Shown: positions 15,729-20,396 of the stretch, piece by piece
Layout: every line of letters starts with the position of its first letter
Position numbering within the stretch: position 1 is the first letter of the stretch
Assembly (NCBI GenBank): GCA_934292725.1
Contig: CAKQXY010000056.1
Coordinates: forward strand, 1-20,396
DNA length: 20,396 nucleotides
Origin: an uncultured Lachnospiraceae bacterium
Lineage (GTDB): Bacteria > Bacillota > Clostridia > Lachnospirales > Lachnospiraceae
Direction: 5' to 3'
Position numbers and translations under genes: made by a program
The notes under the pieces: generated by a model
Database searches by the model: none
The model's input: the letters and a program-made list of their open reading frames with translations, nothing else
Told to the model about the DNA's origin: nothing

Positions 15729-16551
15729 GACGGTATTAAATTATCTGGAACGCGACAGCGTGATTCATAAAATGACGGGAACGACCAAGCTGGCGTTTTT
15801 CCTGCTCTTTACCTTTGCCAGCATGATTACATACAACACCTGGGTGCTGCTTGTATTGTTTGCTGTAAGTCTTGCTGCATTTAAGATAAGCCATATTAAG
15901 TACCGCGAAGTGCGCTTCATGATGATTTTCATGCTTGTATTTTTGGTACTCAATAATTTATTTATTTTTTTATTTGATCCGAATCAGGGAACAACTCTTT
16001 ACGGTACCAGACATGTACTGTTTCATTTATTCTGGCGCTATGATGTGACAGCAGAGCAGTTATTTTACATGGTAAATATTTCGCTGAAATATTTTGTGGC
16101 GCTGCCAGTTGCAATTCTTTTTATCTCAGCAACTAACCCAAGTGAGTTTGCTGCCAGTTTAAACAGCATCGGAATTTCCTATAAAGTAGGCTATTCTGTT
16201 GCCATCGCACTTCGCTATATTCCTGATATTCAGAGAGATTATCACAGCATAAGTCAGGCACAGCAGGCAAGAGGAGTTGAGCTTGGCAAAAACGAGCACT
16301 TTTTTGCCAGACTGAAAAACTCGGTAAACATTTTGCTGCCGCTTATATTAACAAGTTTAAACCGAATCGACACGATCTCAAATGCAATGGAGTTGCGTGG
16401 CTTTGGTAAAAATAAAAAGCGCACCTGGTATACAAAAAGACCATTTGCAAGAAGAGATTTTATTGCAATTGCAATTGGCGTGGTGCTGCTTGCCGTTAGC
16501 TTATTCGTGACAATCCGGTTTGGACGGTTTTATAATCCATTTGTGGGCTAA
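15718..16551 (+). CDS. ecfT: ECF transporter transmembrane T component
   Basis: This is a 277-residue membrane scaffold that joins the S component to the ATPases. Hydrophobic segments cover the first 130 residues (AFFLLFTFASMITYNTWVLL, then MMIFMLVFLVLNNLFIFLF) and the C terminus (AIAIGVVLLAVSLFVTI). The two arginine-containing coupling motifs of CbiQ/EcfT proteins are present: QAQQARG near residue 183 and AMELRGFG near 225. The start lies inside the end of the ATPase gene, with GGGAGG about 8 bases upstream, so the two are translationally coupled. Confidence 0.94.
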   Translation: MAAKTVLNYLERDSVIHKMTGTTKLAFFLLFTFASMITYNTWVLLVLFAVSLAAFKISHIKYREVRFMMIFMLVFLVLNNLFIFLFDPNQGTTLYGTRHVLFHLFWRYDVTAEQLFYMVNISLKYFVALPVAILFISATNPSEFAASLNSIGISYKVGYSVAIALRYIPDIQRDYHSISQAQQARGVELGKNEHFFARLKNSVNILLPLILTSLNRIDTISNAMELRGFGKNKKRTWYTKRPFARRDFIAIAIGVVLLAVSLFVTIRFGRFYNPFVG

Positions 16552-16604
16552 TTGATTTTAACACCAATCATTAATGTGAGTTTAAGTAGAGAGGAGAACA
16601 ATAA

Positions 16605-17147
16605 ATGGAAGTCTTCGAATGTATCAAAACAAGAAGAAGTGTAAGAAGATTTGAAGATCGCCCAGTAGAGCGTGAGACGATTCAAAAAATCGTGGATGCT
16701 GCAATTTGGGCACCATCATGGAAAAATTCTCAGACACCGCGCTATACGGTAGTAGACAAACGAGAGATCATTGATGATATAGCAGAAAATGGCTGCTGCG
16801 ACTTTGCCTTTAATACAAAGACACTTAAGCAGACACCGGTATTGATTGTGGTATCGTATGTAAAGGGCATCTGCGGTTTTGAAAAGAATGGCTCCTACAG
16901 CACCGACAAAAAAGAAGGTTGGCAGATGTTTGACGCTGGAGTAGCAGCACAAACCTTCGCACTCGCTGCTCATGCACAGGGAGTTGGAACGGTTATTCTT
17001 GGCATCTATGACGCAGCGTATATTCAGGAAAAGCTTGGCATTCCACAGACAGAGGAAGTTGCCGTGTTACTTGCTGCTGGATATGAAAAATTCACACCAG
17101 ATGCACCGACAAGAAAGACGGCAGAGGACGTGCTTCGCTTTATGTAA
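16605..17147 (+). CDS. Nitroreductase-family FMN oxidoreductase
   Basis: This is a 180-residue member of the NAD(P)H-dependent, FMN-binding nitroreductase fold. The N-terminal KTRRSVRRFEDRPV is the typical FMN phosphate-binding signature. ASWKNSQTPRY (residues 37-47 region) and the C-terminal GVGTVILGIYD and AAGYE are further family marks. GAGAGGAG precedes the ATG. It lies 53 bases after ecfT with no good promoter or clear terminator between, so it may be co-transcribed. A flavin enzyme behind a transporter family named for riboflavin is suggestive but not proof. The physiological substrate is unknown. Confidence 0.9.
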   Translation: MEVFECIKTRRSVRRFEDRPVERETIQKIVDAAIWAPSWKNSQTPRYTVVDKREIIDDIAENGCCDFAFNTKTLKQTPVLIVVSYVKGICGFEKNGSYSTDKKEGWQMFDAGVAAQTFALAAHAQGVGTVILGIYDAAYIQEKLGIPQTEEVAVLLAAGYEKFTPDAPTRKTAEDVLRFM

Positions 17148-17183
17148 ATAATTCCAATCGACTCGCTGTTTTTTGTGAACTGT

Positions 17184-17202
17184 TCGGTCATTGAATGGCC
17201 GA
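17184..17202. other. Hairpin downstream of the nitroreductase
   Basis: TCGGTCAT and ATGGCCGA form an 8-bp stem (one G-U pair) with a 3-base loop. No T-run follows, so it is not a classical terminator. Confidence 0.4.
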
Positions 17203-17255
17203 GGATTCCAACACCAGTTTCCTAAAATGGAGTTTGATGTGACATTTCGATAAAT

Positions 17256-17307
17256 AAAAAATTCAACGGCCTTTGCTCAAATAAACAGCAGACCGTTGAA
17301 TTTTTTT
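17256..17307. terminator. Bidirectional terminator between the nitroreductase and the convergent small gene
   Basis: AAAAAATTCAACGG (17256-17269) and CCGTTGAATTTTTT (17293-17306) form a 14-bp stem with A and T flanks, active in either direction. The right arm touches the stop codon of the minus-strand gene. Confidence 0.85.
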
Positions 17308-17536
17308 ATTTTACTATCTGACGGACATCATCAAAAAGCTGCAGATCATTTGCTGTAAGCTTTAAATTTGTTTCATATTTGCGTCCGTCGGCTGTTGTAA
17401 TAGTAATTTCGGCAATAGTGCCTTCCTGCATGACGTTACCGTCAGAGACAGCACGTAAAAAAAGCGGAAACTTCGGGTGGGCTGCTGCAAAGCGGTCCCA
17501 GGAAGCCTTTAACTGAAATATTTTAGCTGGGTTCAT
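17306..17536 (-). CDS. Conserved hypothetical small protein
   Basis: This is a 76-residue protein beginning MNPAKIFQLKASWDRFAAAH, with a C-terminal part (EITITTADGRKYETNLKLTA) that looks like two beta strands followed by an amphipathic helix. I recall similar short Lachnospiraceae proteins but know no function. The start at 17536 has AAAGGA 8 bases upstream; the open frame continues to 17593 without a better RBS. It has no signal peptide, Cys motif or membrane segment. On the minus strand an extended -10 (TGATAAAAT, complement of 17570-17578) lies about 30 bases upstream. It may be a stand-alone gene. Confidence 0.65.
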   Translation of the reverse strand: MNPAKIFQLKASWDRFAAAHPKFPLFLRAVSDGNVMQEGTIAEITITTADGRKYETNLKLTANDLQLFDDVRQIVK

Positions 17537-17540
17537 TTCA

Positions 17541-17613
17541 AAAATCCTTTCTGTACTTTTGTATAGATATTTTATCATTACTGCATGATACATGATGCTA
17601 CAGAAAGGATTTT
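17541..17613. repeat. 14-bp inverted repeat, each arm carrying a ribosome binding site
   Basis: AAAATCCTTTCTGT (17541-17554) and ACAGAAAGGATTTT (17600-17613) are perfect reverse complements around a 45-base AT-rich spacer. Both outward strands therefore read AAAGGA followed by an ATG 8-9 bases later: the hypothetical gene on the left, and a 27-codon open frame (ATG 17619, MSRGIVNRYGF...) on the right. Confidence 0.6.
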
Positions 17614-17618
17614 ATCAT

Positions 17619-17702
17619 ATGAGCAGAGGCATCGTCAATAGATACGGTTTTAAGCAGTTTTTTGATAATCAACAACAGCAATTTCAGTCAACATTCCCTT
17701 AA
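17619..17702 (+). pseudogene. Possible truncated gene start facing the toxin-antitoxin module
   Basis: The frame ATG 17619 (MSRGIVNRYGF, then KQFFDNQQQQFQSTFP and stop) has AAAGGA 9 bases upstream but is only 27 codons long, and from about 17650 it reads antisense through the antitoxin gene. It may be the 5' stump of a gene interrupted when the toxin-antitoxin pair arrived. It could also be chance. Confidence 0.25.
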
Positions 17703-17877
17703 CCTGTTTGATAATATGCTCAATATTTTGTAGTGTTTCACCGGTTAAATATTCTTCACCGCATTGAGTACATTTTTCACAAGGAACATTTTTGATAATG
17801 ATATAGCATCCATTATAGTCAGTCATATAGGTAGTAGTGGCAGGCTGAACATTACCTTTGCAATAAAAACATGTCAT
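17650..17877 (-). CDS. YgiT-type zinc-finger antitoxin
   Basis: This is a 75-residue protein resembling the N-terminal zinc domain of MqsA/YgiT. Two Cys pairs, C3xxC6 and C36xxC39 (CTQCGEEYLTGET), would hold one zinc, followed by an amphipathic helix (EHIIKQVKG). The helix-turn-helix domain of full-length MqsA is absent, as is usual for YgiT-type partners of DUF4258 proteins. The start at 17877 follows AAAGGAG by 8 bases; the TTG at 17883 overlaps the spacer. It begins 2 bases after the stop of the upstream DUF4258 gene, so the pair is co-translated. It presumably neutralises the toxin by binding it. Confidence 0.85.
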   Translation of the reverse strand: MTCFYCKGNVQPATTTYMTDYNGCYIIIKNVPCEKCTQCGEEYLTGETLQNIEHIIKQVKGMLTEIAVVDYQKTA

Positions 17878-17879
17878 AG

Positions 17880-18200
17880 TCAATTCTCCTTTCGAGTTTT
17901 AAAATCGTCTTCCCACTTATCAGAGCTTGGAAAATATGCAGTGATAAGAAATAATTCAGTTTCATGATGACCGATAACTACATGTAAAAATTTATCATCA
18001 AGACTTAATCCTAAAATTAGACAGCTTGGATAAGGGTAATCATCAGGATATTGTTCGATAATTTCTCCACTCATAATACAGGCCATAACATCAGATAAAA
18101 ATATGCCGCGTTGTTCTAATCGTTTGGCAGCATGAAGTGTAATTCGTATATTTTTGGGGGTGCATAGTTTGCGTAGTTCTAAAATATCTAATTCTGGCAT
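17880..18200 (-). CDS. DUF4258 protein, probable RelE/MqsR-like mRNA-interferase toxin
   Basis: This is a 106-residue protein with the DUF4258 pattern: LHAAKRLEQRGI near residues 22-33 (conserved His and Arg), an Asp/Tyr-rich EQYPDDYPYPSC, a beta strand with HVVIGHH, and LITAYFPSSDKWEDDF with a following Arg-Lys. These proteins are regarded as toxins related in fold to RelE and MqsR. The start at 18200 is preferred because AAAGGA overlaps the Met at 18215 and sits 6-7 bases before 18200. The toxin gene precedes the antitoxin gene, as in mqsRA and unlike most type II pairs. Activity is inferred from family and pairing. Confidence 0.82.
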   Translation of the reverse strand: MPELDILELRKLCTPKNIRITLHAAKRLEQRGIFLSDVMACIMSGEIIEQYPDDYPYPSCLILGLSLDDKFLHVVIGHHETELFLITAYFPSSDKWEDDFKTRKEN

Positions 18201-18445
18201 TTTGGTTCCTTTCATTATGCAATATTCAATTAAAAACTGTAAAGTTATTTATCGGTTGATAGATGACCATACAGATGATTTCGATATGGACAAGCTTTTA
18301 TAAGCGTCAATTATTGAAATAAAAAAGTAAAAAAAATTTCTACTATAGAATTATGTTAGCACGTGTTAGTACGCGCGTCAAGTAATGATAAAAGTTTTTA
18401 AATAGACAAACAAGTGCCCCACCAAGACTGAAAACAAAAAAACTA
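18201..18445. other. AT-rich intergenic stretch upstream of the TA pair
   Basis: No convincing gene is visible. A weak minus-strand promoter for the toxin-antitoxin genes may lie here, but only poor hexamers are present. GTTAGCACGT / GTTAGTACGC at 18355-18374 is a tandem 10-bp direct repeat (8 of 10 identical), one helical turn apart, with no assigned function. Confidence 0.5.
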
Positions 18446-18477
18446 TTGATTTTTTACATGAATATCTGCTATAACAC
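18445..18477 (+). repeat. Promoter-bearing direct repeat, copy 1
   Basis: This segment matches 19637-19667 across about 32 bases, with one extra T and a few substitutions. The shared core is ATTGATTTTT-ACA-GAATATCTGC. The two copies flank the MerR regulator and the KTR remnant. Confidence 0.7.
18446..18475 (+). promoter_or_regulatory. Upstream promoter with operator-like dyad
   Basis: TTGATT (18446-18451), an 18-base spacer, and TATAAC (18470-18475) with TGC before it form an extended -10 promoter. The dyad ACACAT-GTT-ATGTGT (18474-18488) overlaps the end of the -10 and the expected start site, a good place for a repressor. It would give the MerR-type gene a leader of about 150 bases. Confidence 0.5.
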
Positions 18478-18572
18478 ATGTTATGTGTCCGAACTTGTCA
18501 GATGCACGGAAAGTAGCATCAGGAAAAAGCATCCAATTAAAATGTCAAGGCAACAAAATATTTAAAAACCTA

Positions 18573-18603
18573 TTGACTCTGACGCTGCGTTATAGTTTAG
18601 AAT
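18573..18603 (+). promoter_or_regulatory. MerR-type promoter with 19-bp spacer and dyad operator
   Basis: TTGACT (18573-18578) and TAGAAT (18598-18603) are 19 bases apart, the over-long spacing that MerR-family activators correct by twisting DNA. The spacer is covered by the dyad CTnTnACGCTGCGTnAnAG (18577-18595), centred on T18586. The regulator starts 27 bases downstream, so this is its autoregulated promoter. Confidence 0.8.
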
Positions 18604-18630
18604 GATATTACACGGAAAGGAGTGATAAAT

Positions 18631-19359
18631 ATGCGAACAGTAAAAGAGGTTAGCAAACTCGCAGGTGTTAGTGTGCGCACACTGCACTATTATGATGCCA
18701 TTGGTCTTTTAGAGCCTACAAAAGTAACTGATGCAGGCTACCGAATGTATGACGATACGGCCCTTAGTCGTTTGCAAAACATTCTGTTGTTTCGTGAATT
18801 GCAATTTCCTCTAAAGGAAATTAAAGAAATTCTTGATAGTCCTAATTTTAATCAAGAAGAAGCAGTGGCGCAGCAAATCAAACTGTTGGAATTGCAATAT
18901 AAGCATATAGGTGAGCTTATTTCCTTTGCCCGTGAAATTCAAACTAAAGGAGTAAAGATAATGAATTTTGAAGTTTTTGATGCGAAAGAAATTGAACAAT
19001 ACAAGGCGGAAGTCAAGTCAAAATGGGGAAATTCTAAAGCGTATCAAGAGTATGAACAACGAGCTGTTTCTGACAGTGAACACAACTATCTTAAATTTGC
19101 CAATGAGATTATGTCGTTGTTCACTGAGTTAGGAGCGATGAAACAATTGCCCCCTACAGATAAGGCTGTTCAAGAAAAAGTAATTGCTTTGCAAGCCTAT
19201 ATAAATGAAAACTTCTACACTTGCAGCAATGATATTTTAAAAGAATTGGGCGAGATGTATGTCTGCGATGACCGTTTTAAGAAAAACATTGACCGTTTTG
19301 GCGGAGAAGGAACAGCGGAATTTGTAAGAGATGCAATTTCCATTTATTGTGATAAGTAA
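18631..19359 (+). CDS. MerR-family regulator with TipAS drug-sensing domain (TipAL-like)
   Basis: This is a 242-residue regulator. The N-terminal MerR helix-turn-helix and wing (VKEVSKLAGVSVRTLHYYDA, GLLEPTKVTDAGYRMYDD) are followed by a coiled-coil dimerisation helix (about 70-110) and a C-terminal TipAS-type domain (KWGNSKAYQEYEQRA; then NFYTCSNDILKELGEMYVCD; FGGEGTAEFVRDAI) that in relatives traps thiopeptide or other hydrophobic drugs. The start at 18631 has AAAGGAG 8 bases upstream; the GTG at 18622 overlaps that RBS. The promoter has the matching 19-bp-spacer operator. Twelve of 13 Gln codons are CAA, unlike the CAG-rich core genes, suggesting horizontal origin. No intact efflux or resistance gene lies downstream, so its target operon appears lost or elsewhere. 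Confidence 0.92.
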   Translation: MRTVKEVSKLAGVSVRTLHYYDAIGLLEPTKVTDAGYRMYDDTALSRLQNILLFRELQFPLKEIKEILDSPNFNQEEAVAQQIKLLELQYKHIGELISFAREIQTKGVKIMNFEVFDAKEIEQYKAEVKSKWGNSKAYQEYEQRAVSDSEHNYLKFANEIMSLFTELGAMKQLPPTDKAVQEKVIALQAYINENFYTCSNDILKELGEMYVCDDRFKKNIDRFGGEGTAEFVRDAISIYCDK

Positions 19360-19368
19360 AGTTTGAAT

Positions 19369-19476
19369 ATGAACGCCAAATGGATACTATGCCCCATCTG
19401 CGGCAACAAAACAAGAGTACAGATACGAAAAGATACAGAGCTAAATTTGGCAGCACAGCCCTCCAAGCCCGTTTAG
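19369..19476 (+). pseudogene. Truncated cysteine-rich KTR protein gene (conjugative-element relic)
   Basis: A 35-codon frame begins MNAKWILCPICGNKTRVQIR and matches the start of the cysteine-rich KTR family, small zinc-ribbon-like proteins typical of Firmicutes conjugative transposons. The second CxxC half expected after KDTEL is missing; the frame instead runs NLAAQPSKPV into a stop inside a terminator hairpin. A deletion joining KTR codon 25 or so to downstream non-coding sequence explains this. It starts 9 bases after the MerR-type stop without a good RBS. Confidence 0.72.
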
Positions 19477-19493
19477 GGTTTGGAGGGATTTTT
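19459..19493 (+). terminator. Strong terminator after the regulator and KTR remnant
   Basis: CCCTCCAAGCCC (19459-19470) and GGGTTTGGAGGG (19476-19487) form a 12-bp stem (one G-U pair) with a 5-base loop, followed by ATTTTTATG. Confidence 0.85.
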
Positions 19494-19636
19494 ATGATCT
19501 TAGCAGTGTTTTTTATTATCAAAAGCTGGATTATAAGCATCGGAAATGTTCCATAGTGAATGCAATTTTCGTGTAATATAATGGGAGATTTGCTAAAATA
19601 ATCGTGTTATTTAATGTGAAAAAAATAAAAAACTTC
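19494..19636. other. Non-coding AT-rich gap between terminator and second promoter repeat
   Basis: I see no gene here. A TATAAT near 19576 lacks a convincing -35. Together with 19719-19845 this makes up most of the gene-free stretch between the KTR remnant and the ATPase remnant. Confidence 0.5.
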
Positions 19637-19667
19637 ATTGATTTTTACACGAATATCTGCTACAACC
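19637..19667 (+). repeat. Promoter-bearing direct repeat, copy 2
   Basis: This is the second copy of the segment at 18445-18477. It contains TTGATT (19638-19643), a 17-base spacer, and TACAAC (19661-19666) preceded by TGC, so it too reads as an extended -10 promoter pointing right. Confidence 0.7.
19638..19666 (+). promoter_or_regulatory. Promoter leading directly into an attenuator-like terminator
   Basis: The expected transcription start near 19673 is only about 17 bases before the terminator hairpin at 19690-19718. Unless anti-termination occurs, the product would be an RNA of about 45-50 bases. Confidence 0.5.
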
Positions 19668-19689
19668 CGAGTTTGCCACTTGGAAAGAC

Positions 19690-19718
19690 AAAAGTGGAGC
19701 CATAACAGCTCCACTTTT
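19690..19718 (+). terminator. Terminator of a short leader, with competing anti-terminator
   Basis: AAAAGTGGAGC (19690-19700) and GCTCCACTTTT (19708-19718) form an 11-bp stem. Upstream CCACTT (19676-19681) can pair with AAGTGG (19692-19697) in the left arm, giving a mutually exclusive structure as in transcription attenuators. Confidence 0.65.
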
Positions 19719-19845
19719 GCTTGATATATGCGGTTTTCTCAATGTTTCTAAGGCTTTTAGAAATTTGAGATTATGTACCTACATTGATATGACTATATGA
19801 AAATCTTTATTCCAGTTTTGATGCTTTTTAATTCCGAGCGTTGCG
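19719..19845. other. Gene-free stretch downstream of the attenuator
   Basis: I see no coding region, RNA gene or clear repeat. The gene that the attenuator would control is missing from here. Confidence 0.5.
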
Positions 19846-19879
19846 ATGTACGCAGACACTAGAACTCCGTCAATGGAAC

Positions 19880-19899
19880 CCCAGTGGCTTGCCGCTGGG
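19880..19899. other. GC-rich hairpin at the edge of the ATPase remnant
   Basis: CCCAGTGGC and GCCGCTGGG pair over 8-9 bp around a CTTG turn, with no T-run. It lies just upstream of where ATPase homology begins (19909) and may mark an element end or deletion junction. Confidence 0.4.
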
Positions 19900-19908
19900 T
19901 TAAGTCAG

Positions 19909-20148
19909 GTGTCCGACTTAGGATTGCTTTGCGCTAAGAAGGATTTAGCCGCTAATGACATCCTCTATATGGTCGAGGAAATTAACGACTTCAAGGGTGG
20001 TATGGCAGAGAACTATGTTAATGTGCAGCTCTCCATTAACGGCTACCACACCTACAAGCCTGCTTATGCAATCAAGCTCTCTGCCAAAAACTTCGGCTTC
20101 GAGGACAATAAAAAAATCGTTCCTCTCTATGCCGCATTTTGTATCTGA
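19909..20148 (+). pseudogene. Internally deleted DUF4143/AAA_14-type ATPase remnant
   Basis: The frame encodes VSDLGLLCAKKDLAANDIL and NDFKGGMAENYVNVQLSING, which match the segment just after the AAA module of DUF4143 ATPases. It then jumps directly to KPAYAIKLSAKNFGFEDNKK and VPLYAAFCI, the normal extreme C terminus. The roughly 90-100 residues between, containing the nuclease-like region usually introduced by YYW, are missing, as are the N-terminal Walker motifs. The frame opens at an ATG at 19846, but residues 1-21 do not look like the family and have no RBS. This is a non-functional relic with at least two deletions. The family (sometimes labelled BrxC/DexX-like or simply ATP-binding protein) is common in gut Firmicutes. 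Confidence 0.78.
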
Positions 20149-20166
20149 AATCAATATTGCAATGAT

Positions 20167-20198
20167 AGCGCTCACAGAAAATGTGGGCGTTATTTTTT
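20167..20198 (+). terminator. Terminator of the ATPase remnant
   Basis: AGCGCTCAC (20167-20175) and GTGGGCGTT (20183-20191) pair over 9 bp with two G-U pairs and are followed by ATTTTTT. Confidence 0.75.
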
Positions 20199-20306
20199 GC
20201 CAATAAAACAGAATAAGAAAGACAACGCTTATTAAACGGTCTGAAATCTCTCACAATAGGATGCTAAATCTCTTGCAACAGACGATTAAAATTCATAATT
20301 GCACAC

Positions 20307-20335
20307 TTGATACTGCTTAGCAAATCAATTATAAT
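20307..20335 (+). promoter_or_regulatory. Near-consensus promoter for a gene beyond the window
   Basis: TTGATA (20307-20312) and TATAAT (20330-20335) are 17 bases apart. The leader contains ATACC (20346-20350) / GGTAT (20367-20371), a possible small stem or operator. AAAGGAG at 20381-20387 is a strong RBS, so a start codon should lie at or just past the window edge. Confidence 0.75.
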
Positions 20336-20396
20336 AAATGTTGTCATACCGTGTCAGGTTTTTGATGGTATCTTATTATCAAAGGAGAATTAGACA

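Noticed and set aside
17555..17599. Invertible promoter between the 14-bp inverted repeats
   Set aside because: The segment is shorter than known invertible switches and no recombinase gene is nearby; kept only as a low-probability option in the findings.
18217..18303. 28-codon plus-strand frame (MQYSIKNCKVIYRLIDDHTD...)
   Set aside because: There is no RBS of its own (the AAAGGA there serves the opposite strand) and no recognisable family.
19846..19908. Residues 1-21 of the frame preceding the ATPase remnant, as a genuine gene start
   Set aside because: No RBS, no family resemblance, and the stretch contains a GC-rich hairpin; it is more likely junction sequence.
1..20396. tRNA, rRNA or replication origin
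   Set aside because: No cloverleaf with CCA-proximal stem, no rRNA-like conserved segment and no DnaA-box cluster was noticed in reading the window.

Overview
The window looks like a chromosomal segment of an anaerobic, spore-forming Clostridia member, most likely Lachnospiraceae. The supporting features are a class III fructose-1,6-bisphosphatase, an alpha/beta-type small acid-soluble spore protein, an LplB/YtcP-type sugar ABC operon without its own ATPase, strong AGGAGG ribosome binding sites, and relics of Firmicutes conjugative elements. This assignment is inferred from gene content; no rRNA is present.

Layout. (1) 1-3033, plus strand: the 3' part of fbp, then glgB with its own promoter. 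The branching enzyme carries an unusual basic tail with three near-identical AT-hook motifs. A symmetrical terminator separates it from the convergent AraC gene. (2) 3092-7984: an AraC-family regulator divergent from a two-permease plus solute-binding-protein operon. A pair of 17-bp direct repeats just upstream of the transporter promoter is the likely regulator site. (3) 8072-11365, minus strand: an M42 aminopeptidase, an AprA-like FAD flavoprotein and a 2[4Fe-4S] ferredoxin, tightly packed. This resembles a reductase module of unknown substrate. (4) 11467-13270: type III pantothenate kinase (coaX) divergent from a spore-protein gene, followed by deoxyribose-phosphate aldolase (deoC). (5) 13369-17147: an ECF vitamin-type transporter (S component, an intervening hairpin terminator or attenuator, fused double ATPase, T component), then a nitroreductase-family flavoprotein. 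(6) 17306-18200, minus strand: a small conserved hypothetical gene, then a DUF4258 toxin / YgiT-type zinc-finger antitoxin pair. (7) 18201-20396: an AT-rich accessory scar. It holds a TipAL-like MerR regulator with a textbook 19-bp-spacer promoter, a truncated cysteine-rich KTR gene, two near-identical promoter repeats flanking the regulator (one leading straight into an attenuator-like terminator), an internally deleted DUF4143-type ATPase pseudogene, and a strong promoter plus RBS pointing out of the window.

Regions 1-5 look like settled core or niche genes for central carbon storage, sugar uptake, cofactor uptake and redox. Regions 6-7 look like remains of one or more mobile elements. The regulator there uses CAA for 12 of its 13 glutamines, whereas every glutamine I checked in the solute-binding protein uses CAG. 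No complete new multi-gene system is evident. The best candidates for something undescribed are the AprA-like flavoprotein/ferredoxin/M42 operon, the AT-hook tail on the branching enzyme, and the orphan attenuator beside the TipAL-type regulator.
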